Shown one piece after another: positions 33,782 to 42,420 of a stretch of 56,629 nucleotides of DNA. The translations under genes and the position numbers were made by a program. A model generated the notes under the pieces. That model saw only the letters and a program-made list of their open reading frames with translations. It was not told the DNA's origin and made no database searches. The number at the start of each line of letters is the position of its first letter. The first letter of the stretch is position 1. The DNA comes from Leptolinea sp964404415. GTDB lineage: Bacteria > Chloroflexota > Anaerolineae > Anaerolineales > Anaerolineaceae. The DNA is taken from assembly GCA_964404415.1 (NCBI GenBank), contig CAYOKC010000003.1, forward strand, positions 1 to 56,629. Direction: 5' to 3'.

Positions 33782-35809
33782 TTATCCAGCCAGCTTGAAC
33801 CGGTTTGCCACTCCTTGCAGTGACTTCGCCAGATCAGCCAGTGACTGAGCCGACGTTGTGACTTCTTCCACCTGGGCGCTCATCTCTTCCGTGCTGGCGG
33901 AGACTTCCTCGATGGCCGCGCTGTTCTCTTCACTCACACTGGCTATGCTCTCGATCGCCTGCGAAACTTCAGACGCGTTGGCCGTCATCTGCTCGGTGGC
34001 TGCGGTGTTTTCTTCGACCACCGCGGAAACGGAATCAACCGAGGCTACCAGTTCACTGGAGGCTTTGTTCATTTCATCAGCGGCAGCCCCGGCCTGCCCG
34101 GCCAGTTTGTTGACTGATTGCGCAGCTTCCAGAATATCGGAAAGCGCGCTCCCGGCTTTGTTGGCGCTGGCAACCCCAGCTTCCACTTCCCGGGTGCTTT
34201 CATCCATCGCTTTGACAGCGTCTGCTACCGTCTGCTGAATGCCGGAGATCAAGCTTCCGATCTCTTTGGTAGCCTGCGATGAGCGTTCCGCCAGCTTGCG
34301 CACTTCGTCGGCCACCACGGCAAAACCCTTACCGTGTTCGCCCGCGCGGGCGGCTTCGATGGCCGCGTTCAACGCCAGCAGATTGGTCTGTGAGGCAATA
34401 TCTTCGATAGTCTCCACGATCGCGCCGATTTCGCCGGACCGCTGCCCCATTTCCTGCACTTTTTCCGTGGAAACACCAACCCTGGTTTTGATGTTTTGCA
34501 TACCGCGGAGGGTTTCTTCTACTGTGATCACACCACTCTGGGCGGCATTTTCAGAATTTTTCGATTCTTCTGAAACCGCCTTGATATTTCCCGCCATTTG
34601 AAGGATGGCCGCGTTCATTTGCGTTGTGATTTCCGCGGCTCTTTCAATTGCCCTACTCTGTTCCTGTGCGCCGCGGGCAACACCTTCGATCGCCTTGGTC
34701 ATCTGGTCGGTGGCGGAAGCTGTCTTGTTGACACCGTCAGCCTGGTCAGACGTGCCTCTGGCCACCTGTTGAATGGTGAGATTGATCTGGTTGGTCGCCT
34801 GGCCAGCCTGGTCGGCTGCTTCAGCCAGTTGACCGGCGGCGGCCGAAAGGCCGTTCGCGTTATCAGTGATCTCCCCGATGGACTGGCGCAGGCTTTCGAG
34901 CATCTTTGTCAGCGAATGGCCGAGTTCATCATTCTCAGAACGCAGGGTAACACCCACCGTCAGATCATTGCGCGAAATGCTCTCAGTGATCACCCCGATC
35001 TCTTGCAGGTACTTGATCATCGCAATGATATTGCGCCCCAGATCACCGACCTCATCTTTACGTGAGATCACCAGTTCACGCTTTTTCGAGTCCATATCGC
35101 GGATCAAATCACCGAGTGAAACCTTGTGGGCGGTGTTCGTGGCGATGGCCAACGGATTGGTTATATCATTGGCGATGAGGAACCCGAGTCCCACCGCGAG
35201 CACGATACAAATTACCAGGAATCCGATCAATAACCAAAGGGAATTCTTAAAAGTGGTGTCGCCGGATTCTTTAGCGGCTTTCGCGAATTGATCATTAAGG
35301 CTGACCAGCTTTTGAATGTTTTCACTGGCTGAATAGCGGGCAACCGCCGCGTCTCCACCATCTGATATGCTTTTGATGGCTTCCGCGTCATTCCCCTCTG
35401 CCACATTCTGCTCGATGGCGCTTATCGCCACATAGAAATCGTTCACGTCTGATTCAAACGCCACAACCAGTGCCTGTTCTTCTTTTGATAAATTACTGCT
35501 TGACCGGAACATGGACAGGTTCTGTTGAATGACGCTCTTTTCTGAATCCATGGTCTTTTTAATGGTTTCCCGTTGGTCGGGAAGAAGCATAAATTTCATC
35601 AGGTCGCCGCGGTACGCCATCAACGAAGTTTCCATTTTCGCCAGTTCCTGGATGGGTACGGTGCGGTTTTCATACAGACTGGTCATCTCTTTATTGATGT
35701 TTTGCATCCCCAGCAGACTGATGACGCCTACTATAATGATTAGGAAAGCTACTATTAAAAAACTGCCGATCAAGCGTGGTTTCGTTTTAATATTGCCCAA
35801 AAATTTCAT
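33782..35809 (-). CDS. Methyl-accepting chemotaxis protein (four-helix-bundle sensor)
   Basis: Chemoreceptor of 675 residues from the ATG at 35809 (MKFLGNIKTK); GAAAGGTTGACA lies before it, and the upstream in-frame extension is not family-like. TM1 14-36, a four-helix-bundle periplasmic domain about 37-185, TM2 about 187-210, HAMP to about 265, then the signalling domain with the same tip as its neighbour (near 475-495), ending at VANRFKLAG with no CZB and no docking pentapeptide. High similarity to the adjacent CZB receptor indicates a tandem duplication followed by gain or loss of CZB. The ligand is unknown. Confidence 0.95.
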   Translation of the reverse strand: MKFLGNIKTKPRLIGSFLIVAFLIIIVGVISLLGMQNINKEMTSLYENRTVPIQELAKMETSLMAYRGDLMKFMLLPDQRETIKKTMDSEKSVIQQNLSMFRSSSNLSKEEQALVVAFESDVNDFYVAISAIEQNVAEGNDAEAIKSISDGGDAAVARYSASENIQKLVSLNDQFAKAAKESGDTTFKNSLWLLIGFLVICIVLAVGLGFLIANDITNPLAIATNTAHKVSLGDLIRDMDSKKRELVISRKDEVGDLGRNIIAMIKYLQEIGVITESISRNDLTVGVTLRSENDELGHSLTKMLESLRQSIGEITDNANGLSAAAGQLAEAADQAGQATNQINLTIQQVARGTSDQADGVNKTASATDQMTKAIEGVARGAQEQSRAIERAAEITTQMNAAILQMAGNIKAVSEESKNSENAAQSGVITVEETLRGMQNIKTRVGVSTEKVQEMGQRSGEIGAIVETIEDIASQTNLLALNAAIEAARAGEHGKGFAVVADEVRKLAERSSQATKEIGSLISGIQQTVADAVKAMDESTREVEAGVASANKAGSALSDILEAAQSVNKLAGQAGAAADEMNKASSELVASVDSVSAVVEENTAATEQMTANASEVSQAIESIASVSEENSAAIEEVSASTEEMSAQVEEVTTSAQSLADLAKSLQGVANRFKLAG

Positions 35810-36209
35810 TGTCAACCTTTCATACAATAAGGCGTAACTAATGGACCGTTGGCCCGGATTACAATACGACAATATAACCGTGTGCTTAGCAGGTTGTTAA
35901 ATGAATAAATTATGGTCCCCGTCCTCCTGGCGTGATGTTGTGAAATGTTTGCGACGTTGTTGGAAATCCCCCAATGATCCGGAGGGGCTACTAGTATGTT
36001 AATTTGTTTCAGACTCTTTTAAAATTAATAGCGGATAAATAACAGGTAAAACCCGGTTAAATAAAAGCCTTAGTTAATTACAATAAGCGCGTTTAGTTCT
36101 GGTATACTGGCCATTAAGTAAACTTTCATTTCCCCCCATTATGAATAGCGGATTCTCCGCGGTAAGCAATTAACCCGCCGTGAGGCGGTCTGTTGACATT
36201 GAGGGAAAA
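35810..36209 (+). promoter_or_regulatory. Intergenic region with yjdF promoter and structured leader
   Basis: Divergent spacer of 400 nt. A TATACT box at 36103-36108 could start a yjdF transcript, although the -35 is weak. The roughly 90-nt leader holds two small perfect hairpins: GCGGA/TCCGC (36148-36160) and CCGCC-GTGA-GGCGG (36175-36188), the latter with a GNRA tetraloop, then GAGGGAAAA before the ATG. In Bacillus yjdF is controlled by the yjdF (azaaromatic) riboswitch. I cannot match its consensus from memory, so this is a candidate. No gene is seen between 35810 and 36209. Confidence 0.45.
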
Positions 36210-36620
36210 ATGGAAGGTAAATTGACAGTGATCTTTGAATCCCCGTTCTGGGTGGGGATTTTTGAACGGATGGATCCGGATACATATCAGGCGGCGCGGT
36301 TCGTTTTTGGCGCTGAGCCAACTGATCCGGAATTGCTGGAGTTCGCGTTGACGGTGTTTTCAAGCCTGAGGTTTTCACAACCTGTCAGGCATGTTAACAT
36401 CCCCCGGCAGGACGTCAATTTTAAACGGCGCATGCGTGAAATTATAAAACAGATGGCTCAACCATCGGGCTGTACCCGTGCTCAACAGGCGATCAAGCAG
36501 GAATATGAGCTTCAAGCCAGTGAGCGCGAAATCTGTCACCGGGACGAATGTGATATGGACGAAGAGAGAAAGTTCCGTCTCAGGCAGGCGAAGCGGGCGG
36601 AAAAACTCCGCGGTCATTAA
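36210..36620 (+). CDS. yjdF: YjdF family protein (DUF2992)
   Basis: Soluble protein of 136 residues with the full YjdF layout: GKLTVIFESPFWVGIFER at 3-20, AARFVFGAEPTDPELLEF near 28-45, the basic motif INFKRRMREIIKQ-like near 82-94, TRAQQAIKQEYE near 103, and a Lys/Arg-rich charged tail RKFRLRQAKRAEKLRGH. The start at 36210 is chosen because GAGGGAAAA abuts it. The biochemical function of YjdF is unknown; in Bacillus its riboswitch responds to azaaromatic compounds, which suggests toxin handling. It is monocistronic, with a hairpin directly after the stop. Confidence 0.88.
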   Translation: MEGKLTVIFESPFWVGIFERMDPDTYQAARFVFGAEPTDPELLEFALTVFSSLRFSQPVRHVNIPRQDVNFKRRMREIIKQMAQPSGCTRAQQAIKQEYELQASEREICHRDECDMDEERKFRLRQAKRAEKLRGH

Positions 36621-36625
36621 AAAGG

Positions 36626-36649
36626 CCTCTCCCCGGTGGGGAGAGGTTT
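36626..36649. terminator. Hairpin between yjdF and argH
   Basis: CCTCTCCCC (36626-36634) and GGGGAGAGG (36638-36646) form 9 bp with loop GGT, then TTTG. It lies between convergent genes. The T-run is short, so efficiency is doubtful. Confidence 0.65.
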
Positions 36650-36698
36650 GAGTTGTAGACGGACTGACCAGACCGTCTCTTATTCTTTCTAGAAATAA

Positions 36699-38066
36699 TT
36701 AGGACAGTACTTTTTTCGCGGTATCAAGCTGTTCCACCACAGAATCGCGCGCGGTGCCGCCGTACACATTCCGCCGGTTGACCGACGACTCAAGGCTGAG
36801 CGCGCCGAAAAGGTCTTCGCCAAACGATGGGTGGATGGATTGGTAATCTGCCAGTGTCAATGTGAACAGGCTTTCACCCTTCTCTTCCGCCAGACGCACC
36901 GCTTTGCCTACGGCTTCGTGCGCGCTGCGGAAGGGGACGCCCTTGATCACCAGGTAATCGGCCAGATCGGTGGCCAGAACAGCCGGGTGGATGGCTTTAC
37001 GGCAGCGTTCCGTGTTGACGGTCAACGAGCTGATAACGCCTTCCACCACCGGAAGAAGCACTTGCATGGTGTCAGCCGCTTCGAAAACGGCGGTCTTGTC
37101 TTCCTGCAGGTCTTTATCATACGCGGAGGGCAGGCCCTTCAGCGTGGTCAACAGACCGGTCAACAGGCCCACAAATATGCCGGCTTTCCCGCGGGTAAGT
37201 TCCAGCATATCGGGGTTCTTCTTTTGCGGCATCAGGCTGGAACCGGTGGAGTATTCGTCCGCCATGCTGACAAATCCGTATTCGATGGTGGAATACAGGA
37301 TCAGCGCCTCAGCCACACGGCTGAGGTGTATGCCCATTAACGAAGCCCAGAAGAGGAATTCGGCGGCAAAATCGCGGTCAGAGATGGCATCCAGCGAATT
37401 CTGTGATGGCGCCGAAAAGCCCAGGTCGTTCGCGAGGATGAACCTGTCAATGGGAAAGGTGGTGCCGGCCAGCGCCGCACTGCCCAGCGGCAGAACGGAA
37501 GCGCGCTGCGCCAGTTGGCCCAGGCGTTCGCGGTCACGTTGTAGCGCCCAGAAGTGACTGAGCCACCAATGGCTCAGTAGTATAGGTTGGGCTTGCTGGA
37601 AGTGCGTGTAGCCCGGCAGGATGACATCCAGGTCGGTTTCCGCGCGTTTGACCAAGGTCTGCTGCAAACTCTTTACGGCGGCGTCTAGCGTTTTTGCTTC
37701 TTCCAGCATCCACAGACGGAAATCTGTGGCAACCTGGTCATTGCGGCTGCGGCCTGTGTGCAGCTTGCCGCCGGTGGGACCGGCCAACTCTGTCAACCGG
37801 CGTTCGACGGCGGTGTGGATGTCTTCGTCAGCTTCCAGGAACTGGAAGGTTCCTGCCTGCATCTCCTCCATAACGGTTTGCAGTCCATTGACCAGCGTGT
37901 CCATTTCGGCGGGAGTGATCACTCCCGCGGCAGCCAGTGCCCGTGCCCAGGCCTGGCTACCGCGGATATCTTCAGCAAAGAGACGCTTATCCACCGGCAG
38001 CGAATTATTCAATACGGATGCCAGGGAATCAAGCCCGGCGCGGAAACGGCCCGACCAAAGCGTCAT
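36699..38066 (-). CDS. argH: Argininosuccinate lyase
   Basis: Last step of arginine synthesis: argininosuccinate to arginine plus fumarate. The 455-residue length is standard. N-terminal LWSGRF at 3-8, HTGRSRNDQVATDFRLW near 105, GYTHFQQAQPILLSHW near 155, and the superfamily signature GSSLMPQKKNPDMLEL near 275 with its catalytic Ser are present. AAGGAGCAAAACTT precedes the ATG, 12 nt after argG, so the two form one transcript under the attenuator upstream of argG. Confidence 0.96.
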   Translation of the reverse strand: MTLWSGRFRAGLDSLASVLNNSLPVDKRLFAEDIRGSQAWARALAAAGVITPAEMDTLVNGLQTVMEEMQAGTFQFLEADEDIHTAVERRLTELAGPTGGKLHTGRSRNDQVATDFRLWMLEEAKTLDAAVKSLQQTLVKRAETDLDVILPGYTHFQQAQPILLSHWWLSHFWALQRDRERLGQLAQRASVLPLGSAALAGTTFPIDRFILANDLGFSAPSQNSLDAISDRDFAAEFLFWASLMGIHLSRVAEALILYSTIEYGFVSMADEYSTGSSLMPQKKNPDMLELTRGKAGIFVGLLTGLLTTLKGLPSAYDKDLQEDKTAVFEAADTMQVLLPVVEGVISSLTVNTERCRKAIHPAVLATDLADYLVIKGVPFRSAHEAVGKAVRLAEEKGESLFTLTLADYQSIHPSFGEDLFGALSLESSVNRRNVYGGTARDSVVEQLDTAKKVLS

Positions 38067-38078
38067 AAGTTTTGCTCC

Positions 38079-39335
38079 TTAGTCACGGATAATTTTCTCA
38101 GCGGGCACCGGAGGAATGCCTTCACCCAGGCCTTTCATCATGGCCTGTACCTTGGAGGGAAGGCCAAAGAGGCGGATGAAGCCGGCGGCATCGGTGTGGT
38201 CATACACATCGGAATGGCCGAAGGTGGCGAATTCTTCACGGTACAGGCTGTAGGGGCTCTTGCGTCCGGCGACGATCATGTTGCCTTTGTACAATTTTAC
38301 TTTGATAGAGCCGGTGACGACCTTCTGGGTCACATTGAAGAATGCGTCCATAGACTCGCGCAGCGGGGTGAACCACAGGCCGAAATACACCAACTCGGCA
38401 TATTTATGGGAGAGCACATCTTTGTAGTGCATGGTTTCGCGGTCAAGGGTGATGGATTCCAGTTCCTTGTGGGCAAAGCTCAGGATGGTGCCGCCGGGGG
38501 TTTCGTATACACCACGGGATTTCATTCCCACGAGGCGGTTTTCCACCAGGTCAATGCGGCCGATGCCGTGTTTGCCGCCCAGTTCATTCAACGTTTCCAC
38601 CAGTTTGACCGGCGCGGTCGGGACGCCGTTAAGGGCGACAGGTTCACCCTGTTCGAAGGTGATTTCCACGGTTTCCGGTTCATTCGGGGCGTCAAAGGGG
38701 GAATGGGAGAGCACGAACATGTCTTCGAGCGGTTCGTTGTTGGCGTCCTCCAGGTTGCCGCCTTCGTGTGAAATGTGCCACAGGTTGCGGTCACGGCTGT
38801 AGAAGGAGGGGTTCTTGGACGGAGCGGAAAGGTTGCGTTCCGCCAGGTAGGCCAGGGCGTCTTCGCGTGATTGGATATTCCACTCGCGCCACGGGGCGAT
38901 CACCTTGAGGCGGGGGTCCAGCGCGGTGAAAGCCAGTTCGAAGCGCACCTGGTCATTTCCCTTGCCGGTACAGCCGTGGGCCACAGCATTTGCGCCTTCA
39001 GCCCAGGCGATTTCCACCTGTTTCTTGGCGATAAGCGGGCGGGCGATGGACGTTCCGAGAAGGTATTTCCGTTCATATACCGCGCCGGATTTCAGCATGG
39101 GCCACAGGTAGTCTTTGCAGAATTCTTCGCGCAGGTCAAGTTTGATCAGTTTGGCGGCGCCCTGTTCTTTGGCGCGGGGTTCGAGGTTATCCAATTCTTC
39201 CGCCTGGCCAACATCGGCGCAGTAGCAGATCACTTCAGCGTTGTAATTCTCTTTCAACCAGGGGACGATCACCGAGGTGTCCAGTCCACCCGAGTAAGCC
39301 AGAACCACTTTATTTACATCCTTCTTATCTATCAT
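38079..39335 (-). CDS. argG: Argininosuccinate synthase
   Basis: ATP-dependent ligation of citrulline and aspartate to argininosuccinate; 418 residues. The N-type ATP pyrophosphatase P-loop AYSGGLDTSVIVPWLKE is at 13-29. AHGCTGKGNDQVRFE near 114-128 (citrulline/aspartate site), LLGTSIARPLIAK near 92, and the tetramerisation C-terminal helix follow. GGAGGAACGT lies directly before the ATG. Transcription from 39501 must pass a terminator at 39354, overlapped by an antiterminator and preceded by an Arg-rich leader peptide. Confidence 0.96.
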   Translation of the reverse strand: MIDKKDVNKVVLAYSGGLDTSVIVPWLKENYNAEVICYCADVGQAEELDNLEPRAKEQGAAKLIKLDLREEFCKDYLWPMLKSGAVYERKYLLGTSIARPLIAKKQVEIAWAEGANAVAHGCTGKGNDQVRFELAFTALDPRLKVIAPWREWNIQSREDALAYLAERNLSAPSKNPSFYSRDRNLWHISHEGGNLEDANNEPLEDMFVLSHSPFDAPNEPETVEITFEQGEPVALNGVPTAPVKLVETLNELGGKHGIGRIDLVENRLVGMKSRGVYETPGGTILSFAHKELESITLDRETMHYKDVLSHKYAELVYFGLWFTPLRESMDAFFNVTQKVVTGSIKVKLYKGNMIVAGRKSPYSLYREEFATFGHSDVYDHTDAAGFIRLFGLPSKVQAMMKGLGEGIPPVPAEKIIRD

Positions 39336-39353
39336 ACGTTCCTCCGGGAAAAT

Positions 39354-39385
39354 GATAAAAAAACTCCGCCGGATTGGCGGAGTTT
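39354..39385 (-). terminator. Attenuator terminator ahead of argG
   Basis: On the minus strand AAACTCCGCC (39385-39376) pairs with GGCGGAGTTT (39370-39361), a perfect 10-bp stem, followed by seven T residues. It lies 19 nt or more upstream of the argG start, inside its transcript. Its first strand is shared with the competing antiterminator. Confidence 0.93.
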
Positions 39386-39469
39386 GCGTGTACTCAGAAA
39401 AAACTTTTATTTGTTACCGGTACGCGAAACCTACCCGATCATCCAGAGATGGGGGAGAGAGAGGTTTCG
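39380..39469 (-). promoter_or_regulatory. Mutually exclusive antiterminator hairpins of the arg attenuator
   Basis: Three RNA segments (minus strand): A, CGAAACCT at 39469-39462, lies on the Arg codons; B, AGGTTTCG at 39432-39425, pairs perfectly with A (8 bp); B extended, GGTTTCGCG at 39431-39423, can instead pair with C, CGCAAACTC at 39388-39380 (8 pairs, one bulge on each side). C covers the first strand of the terminator. Ribosomes stalled on the Arg codons would mask A, release B to pair with C and prevent termination. This is the trp/his attenuation logic. Confidence 0.7.
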
Positions 39470-39493
39470 TCGGACTCGCAATTCAAATTTCAT
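39431..39493 (-). CDS. Arginine leader peptide of the argGH attenuator
   Basis: A 20-codon open frame whose residues 6-9 are R-V-R-R, with all three Arg codons the rare CGA, followed by a hydrophobic stretch and a TAG at 39431-39433. It begins 7 nt after the -10 box, so its mRNA is probably leaderless; no SD could fit. The stop codon lies within the B segment of the attenuator, so ribosomes that do not stall would reach and cover B, while ribosomes starved of charged tRNA-Arg would stop on segment A. A chance frame is possible, but its agreement with the hairpin geometry argues otherwise. Confidence 0.65.
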   Translation of the reverse strand: MKFELRVRRNLSLPHLWMIG

Positions 39494-39500
39494 TGCCTGT

Positions 39501-39528
39501 ATTGTACCGTAAAACGGCACAGCGTCAA
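39501..39528 (-). promoter_or_regulatory. Promoter of the argGH attenuator transcript
   Basis: On the minus strand TTGACG (39528-39523), a 16-bp spacer, and TACAAT (39506-39501). The ATG of the leader peptide follows after 7 nt, which is where transcription should begin. Confidence 0.8.
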
Positions 39529-39544
39529 GGATTGTCAGGGTAAC

Positions 39545-40687
39545 CTAACCACGGATCAGCCGGCGGATAAGCGGAGTTTTTACGGATATGGCTTCGTGCG
39601 GGCATATCTCCTGGCAGCAGAAGCAGCGGATGCACAGGCTGTAATCATACACCGGGGGTTGTTTGCGGCCATCCGCCCATGACAGGGCTTTGGGCTGTGC
39701 GGGGCAGATCTCTTCACATTTACCGCAGCGGGTGCATTTTGCCGGGTCGATCACCGGGCGCTGTGACACATACCGCCGGATAAGGGTGGCGATGAACGGG
39801 CTGCGTTTTGAGTTTGATCCGGCCGGCTCGCGGTTGACGTTGAAATCGGGCGCGATGAACGGTTCGACCGGATCACCCAGATAATCAATGTTCGTAGTAC
39901 CCAGCCCGAATTGCTCGCCAAATCCAATGGTATCCACCAATCTGACATCCAGGTTGACCAGCCGGCAGACGGTGGCATCCAACGCTACCGGGTCGGTTGA
40001 CATCAGGATCACATTCATCTTCTTCGGTGTCCCGTTGCGCGGACCGTTGCCTTCCATGGCCATCACGCCGTCCATTATGAACAGGCGGGGTTTGATCAGT
40101 CGGTTCAGGTCAACCAGCATGCGGGAAAAAACCTGCGGATTGGGAAGAGAAGTGTGAAATTCGGTTTTCAGCACACCGGGCACACACCCGAACTGGTTTT
40201 TGACGGCGCCGGTGATGCGGGTGAGGGCGTGGCTCTTCAGCTTGCATACACTGATCAGGCCGTCGGCTTCCACCACATCTTTGACCAGTGTGAATTGTTT
40301 TATCAAATTCCCGTCAGGGAACGCAACTGTTTGACTGGTCTCAAAATCAGCCATGGGAACACCCAGTTTCTCCGCCACGGACTGCAGACCTGAGAAACGG
40401 GCGGCCATCGCGAGGCCTCCCACGGCGGGAGAGTCACCGAAAGACAGGCTGGCGCCGGTTGCCTTTAGTTCTTCCAGAACTGCCTGAAAAACCGAAGGAT
40501 AGGGGCTGACGCATTTATCCGGCGGGTCACCCACCAGCAAGTTTGGTTTGACCAGTATCTTTTCACCGGCAGAGGCAAACTGACCGGCGCCGCCCAGAAG
40601 GCTTAGGCCGCGTTTTACGGCTGACCGTACAGTATCGATCTCATATGATTCGCACCGAACCACAACTACTTTTGAAATGTTTTCCAT
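39545..40687 (-). CDS. DUF362 protein with two 4Fe-4S ferredoxin clusters
   Basis: A 380-residue iron-sulfur protein. Residues about 20-280 are the DUF362 domain (VKPNLLVGDPPDKCVSPYP; FGDSPAVGG; SVCKLKSHALTRITGAVKNQFGCVPG, with Lys/His/Cys). The C-terminus holds a two-cluster ferredoxin: CTRCGKCEEICPAQ and CIRCFCCQEICPHE, each with the CxxCxxCxxxCP pattern. I start at 40687 (MENISK) with GGAG upstream. DUF362 proteins are unassigned; they resemble electron-transfer or uroporphyrin-type proteins of anaerobes. The ferredoxin tail supports an anaerobic or microaerobic lifestyle. The stop lies 17 nt before the arg promoter. Confidence 0.88.
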   Translation of the reverse strand: MENISKVVVVRCESYEIDTVRSAVKRGLSLLGGAGQFASAGEKILVKPNLLVGDPPDKCVSPYPSVFQAVLEELKATGASLSFGDSPAVGGLAMAARFSGLQSVAEKLGVPMADFETSQTVAFPDGNLIKQFTLVKDVVEADGLISVCKLKSHALTRITGAVKNQFGCVPGVLKTEFHTSLPNPQVFSRMLVDLNRLIKPRLFIMDGVMAMEGNGPRNGTPKKMNVILMSTDPVALDATVCRLVNLDVRLVDTIGFGEQFGLGTTNIDYLGDPVEPFIAPDFNVNREPAGSNSKRSPFIATLIRRYVSQRPVIDPAKCTRCGKCEEICPAQPKALSWADGRKQPPVYDYSLCIRCFCCQEICPHEAISVKTPLIRRLIRG

Positions 40688-40783
40688 GGGAGTCTCCACA
40701 GGCGGTCTGGTCCGGCTCAACGCCGGTACGTGTTATGCCTGAAGGTACAGATTCTACTTCAATCTGGTGTGACGCGTTAAACA

Positions 40784-40823
40784 TAAGGAGCCGTCCGAAA
40801 AATCTCCCGGGAACGGCTCCTTA
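40784..40823 (-). terminator. Terminator after dnaA
   Basis: TAAGGAGCCGT (40784-40794) pairs with ACGGCTCCTTA (40813-40823), 11 bp over an 18-nt loop that can extend the stem through CC/GG. On the minus strand TGTTTAA follows. The T-run is weak. Confidence 0.65.
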
Positions 40824-40845
40824 AGAATAATGAAGCAGCAGTGGT

Positions 40846-42201
40846 CTACAGGGCCATCGGCGTACGGCCAAACAACTGGTCGCGCAATTGCACAACCTGA
40901 CGGCGAAGATGGTCGTCACGTTCGATCAGGTCGGCAACCTTTTCACAGGCATACATTACGGTGGTGTGGTCGCGGCCGCCAAGTGCCTGCCCGATCTGCG
41001 GCAGCGAAACATTGGCGACTTCCCTGAGCAGGTACATGGCTACCTGGCGGGGTAATGCCACGCCGCGTGAGCGGTCGCGGCCGAGCATCTGTTCTGTGGT
41101 GATGCCAAAGGCGCGGGCAACCGTGGTGACCACCTGGCGGGGTTCCATGGTGCTGTGTTGGGGCAGCATATCGGCCAGGGCAGAGGTGACCAGTTGCGGG
41201 GTGAGCGGCATACCGCTCAAATCTGAAAAGGCCAGAACACGCGTAAGGGCGCCTTCCAGTTCGCGGATGTTGGATTGTATCTGGCGGGCGATGATCTCGA
41301 TGATCTCATTGGGCACCTGCCGGCCGGCTCGATCTGCTTTGGACCGCAGGATAGCCATGCGGGTTTCCAGGTCTGGCGGCTGAATATCCACCGTCAATCC
41401 CCATTCAAAGCGCGAGCGCAGCCGTTCCTCCAGGGTGACCATGGCCTTCGGAGGGCGGTCAGAAGAAATTACAAGCTGTTTGTTGGCTCCATGTAGAGCG
41501 TTGAATGTGTGGAAGAACTCTTCCTGGGTTGATTCCTTGCCGGCGATGAATTGGATATCATCGATCAGCAGAACGTCTGCTTTGCGGTACCGGTCACGGA
41601 ACTGGTTGGTGGTGTGGGTGCGGATGGCATTGATAAGGTCGTTGGTAAATTCTTCTGAAGAAACATACAGCACCGACAAATTACGTGCGTTTGTCGAGTT
41701 GCCGATGGCCTGCAGCATGTGGGTTTTGCCCAAACCCACACCCCCGTAAAGGAAAAGGGGATTGTAGGCGCGGGCAGGGTTTTCGGCTACGGCCAGGCTG
41801 GCCGCGTGGGCCAGGCGGTTGCTGGCGCCGACCACGAAGGTATCAAACGTGTAGCGCGGATTCAGGGTGCGGTTGGTGCGGATTTCGATCTCGCGCTGCT
41901 CTTCTTCGATCTCATTTTCAAGCGCGGCTTCATCCACCGCGGGCTCAATATTCTTTTGCCAGACAACAAACCGCACCGACTGGCTGGCATCCATAAGGCC
42001 GGTCAATATGCGCGATACCGAACTGGTCAGGCGGGTATCAAGCCAATCACGCGCGTAGGCGTTCTGAACACCGACTGTGAAGGTATTTTTTTCATAATTG
42101 ATCAATTCGGTGCTGCGTACCCAGGTATCGAAATTGGCTTTCGGCATTTCCATTTGCAGTTGTCCTAATGCCGCCTGCCATGCAGATTGTGGGTTCATCA
42201 T
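40846..42201 (-). CDS. dnaA: Chromosomal replication initiator DnaA
   Basis: Replication initiator, 452 residues, with all four domains: I (about 5-85, WQAALGQLQMEMPKANFDTWVRSTEL), short linker II, AAA+ domain III (RYTFDTFVVGASNRLAHAA; Walker A GGVGLGKTHMLQAI; Walker B LLIDDIQFIAGKEST; arginine finger SRFEWGL), and DNA-binding domain IV with GRDHTTVMYACEKV (DnaA box reader). The start is at 42201, since GGAGG lies 8 nt upstream; a second ATG follows at once. An oriC-like region lies upstream. The usual dnaN neighbour is absent: a DUF362 gene lies downstream instead. Confidence 0.97.
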   Translation of the reverse strand: MMNPQSAWQAALGQLQMEMPKANFDTWVRSTELINYEKNTFTVGVQNAYARDWLDTRLTSSVSRILTGLMDASQSVRFVVWQKNIEPAVDEAALENEIEEEQREIEIRTNRTLNPRYTFDTFVVGASNRLAHAASLAVAENPARAYNPLFLYGGVGLGKTHMLQAIGNSTNARNLSVLYVSSEEFTNDLINAIRTHTTNQFRDRYRKADVLLIDDIQFIAGKESTQEEFFHTFNALHGANKQLVISSDRPPKAMVTLEERLRSRFEWGLTVDIQPPDLETRMAILRSKADRAGRQVPNEIIEIIARQIQSNIRELEGALTRVLAFSDLSGMPLTPQLVTSALADMLPQHSTMEPRQVVTTVARAFGITTEQMLGRDRSRGVALPRQVAMYLLREVANVSLPQIGQALGGRDHTTVMYACEKVADLIERDDHLRRQVVQLRDQLFGRTPMAL

Positions 42202-42420
42202 TGATCGGGCCTCCAACAGAGATTTTGTAGCGGTTTCAAAAAAGGCAATAGTAAAGAAATCCCACTGCGATGCAATGGGAAAAAATATGTGTGATTTTTC
42301 TCGTGTTGCCGGGTGAGTGTGCCTGAGGGCGTTCCCCTCTAATTTACTTCCAAATTCTAACAAAAAGGGGAGGTGCAAACAAGGTGATTCCGCTACGGCA
42401 GCCTAAAAAAACCTGATGTT

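Noticed and set aside
25238..36699. Shared string TTTCTAGAAATAAT near 25240 and 36688
   Set aside because: A 14-nt AT-rich, partly palindromic match is expected by chance in a window of this size.
37758..38771. 337-codon frame antisense to argH and argG
   Set aside because: It spans the junction of two firmly identified genes on the opposite strand, with no SD and no motif.
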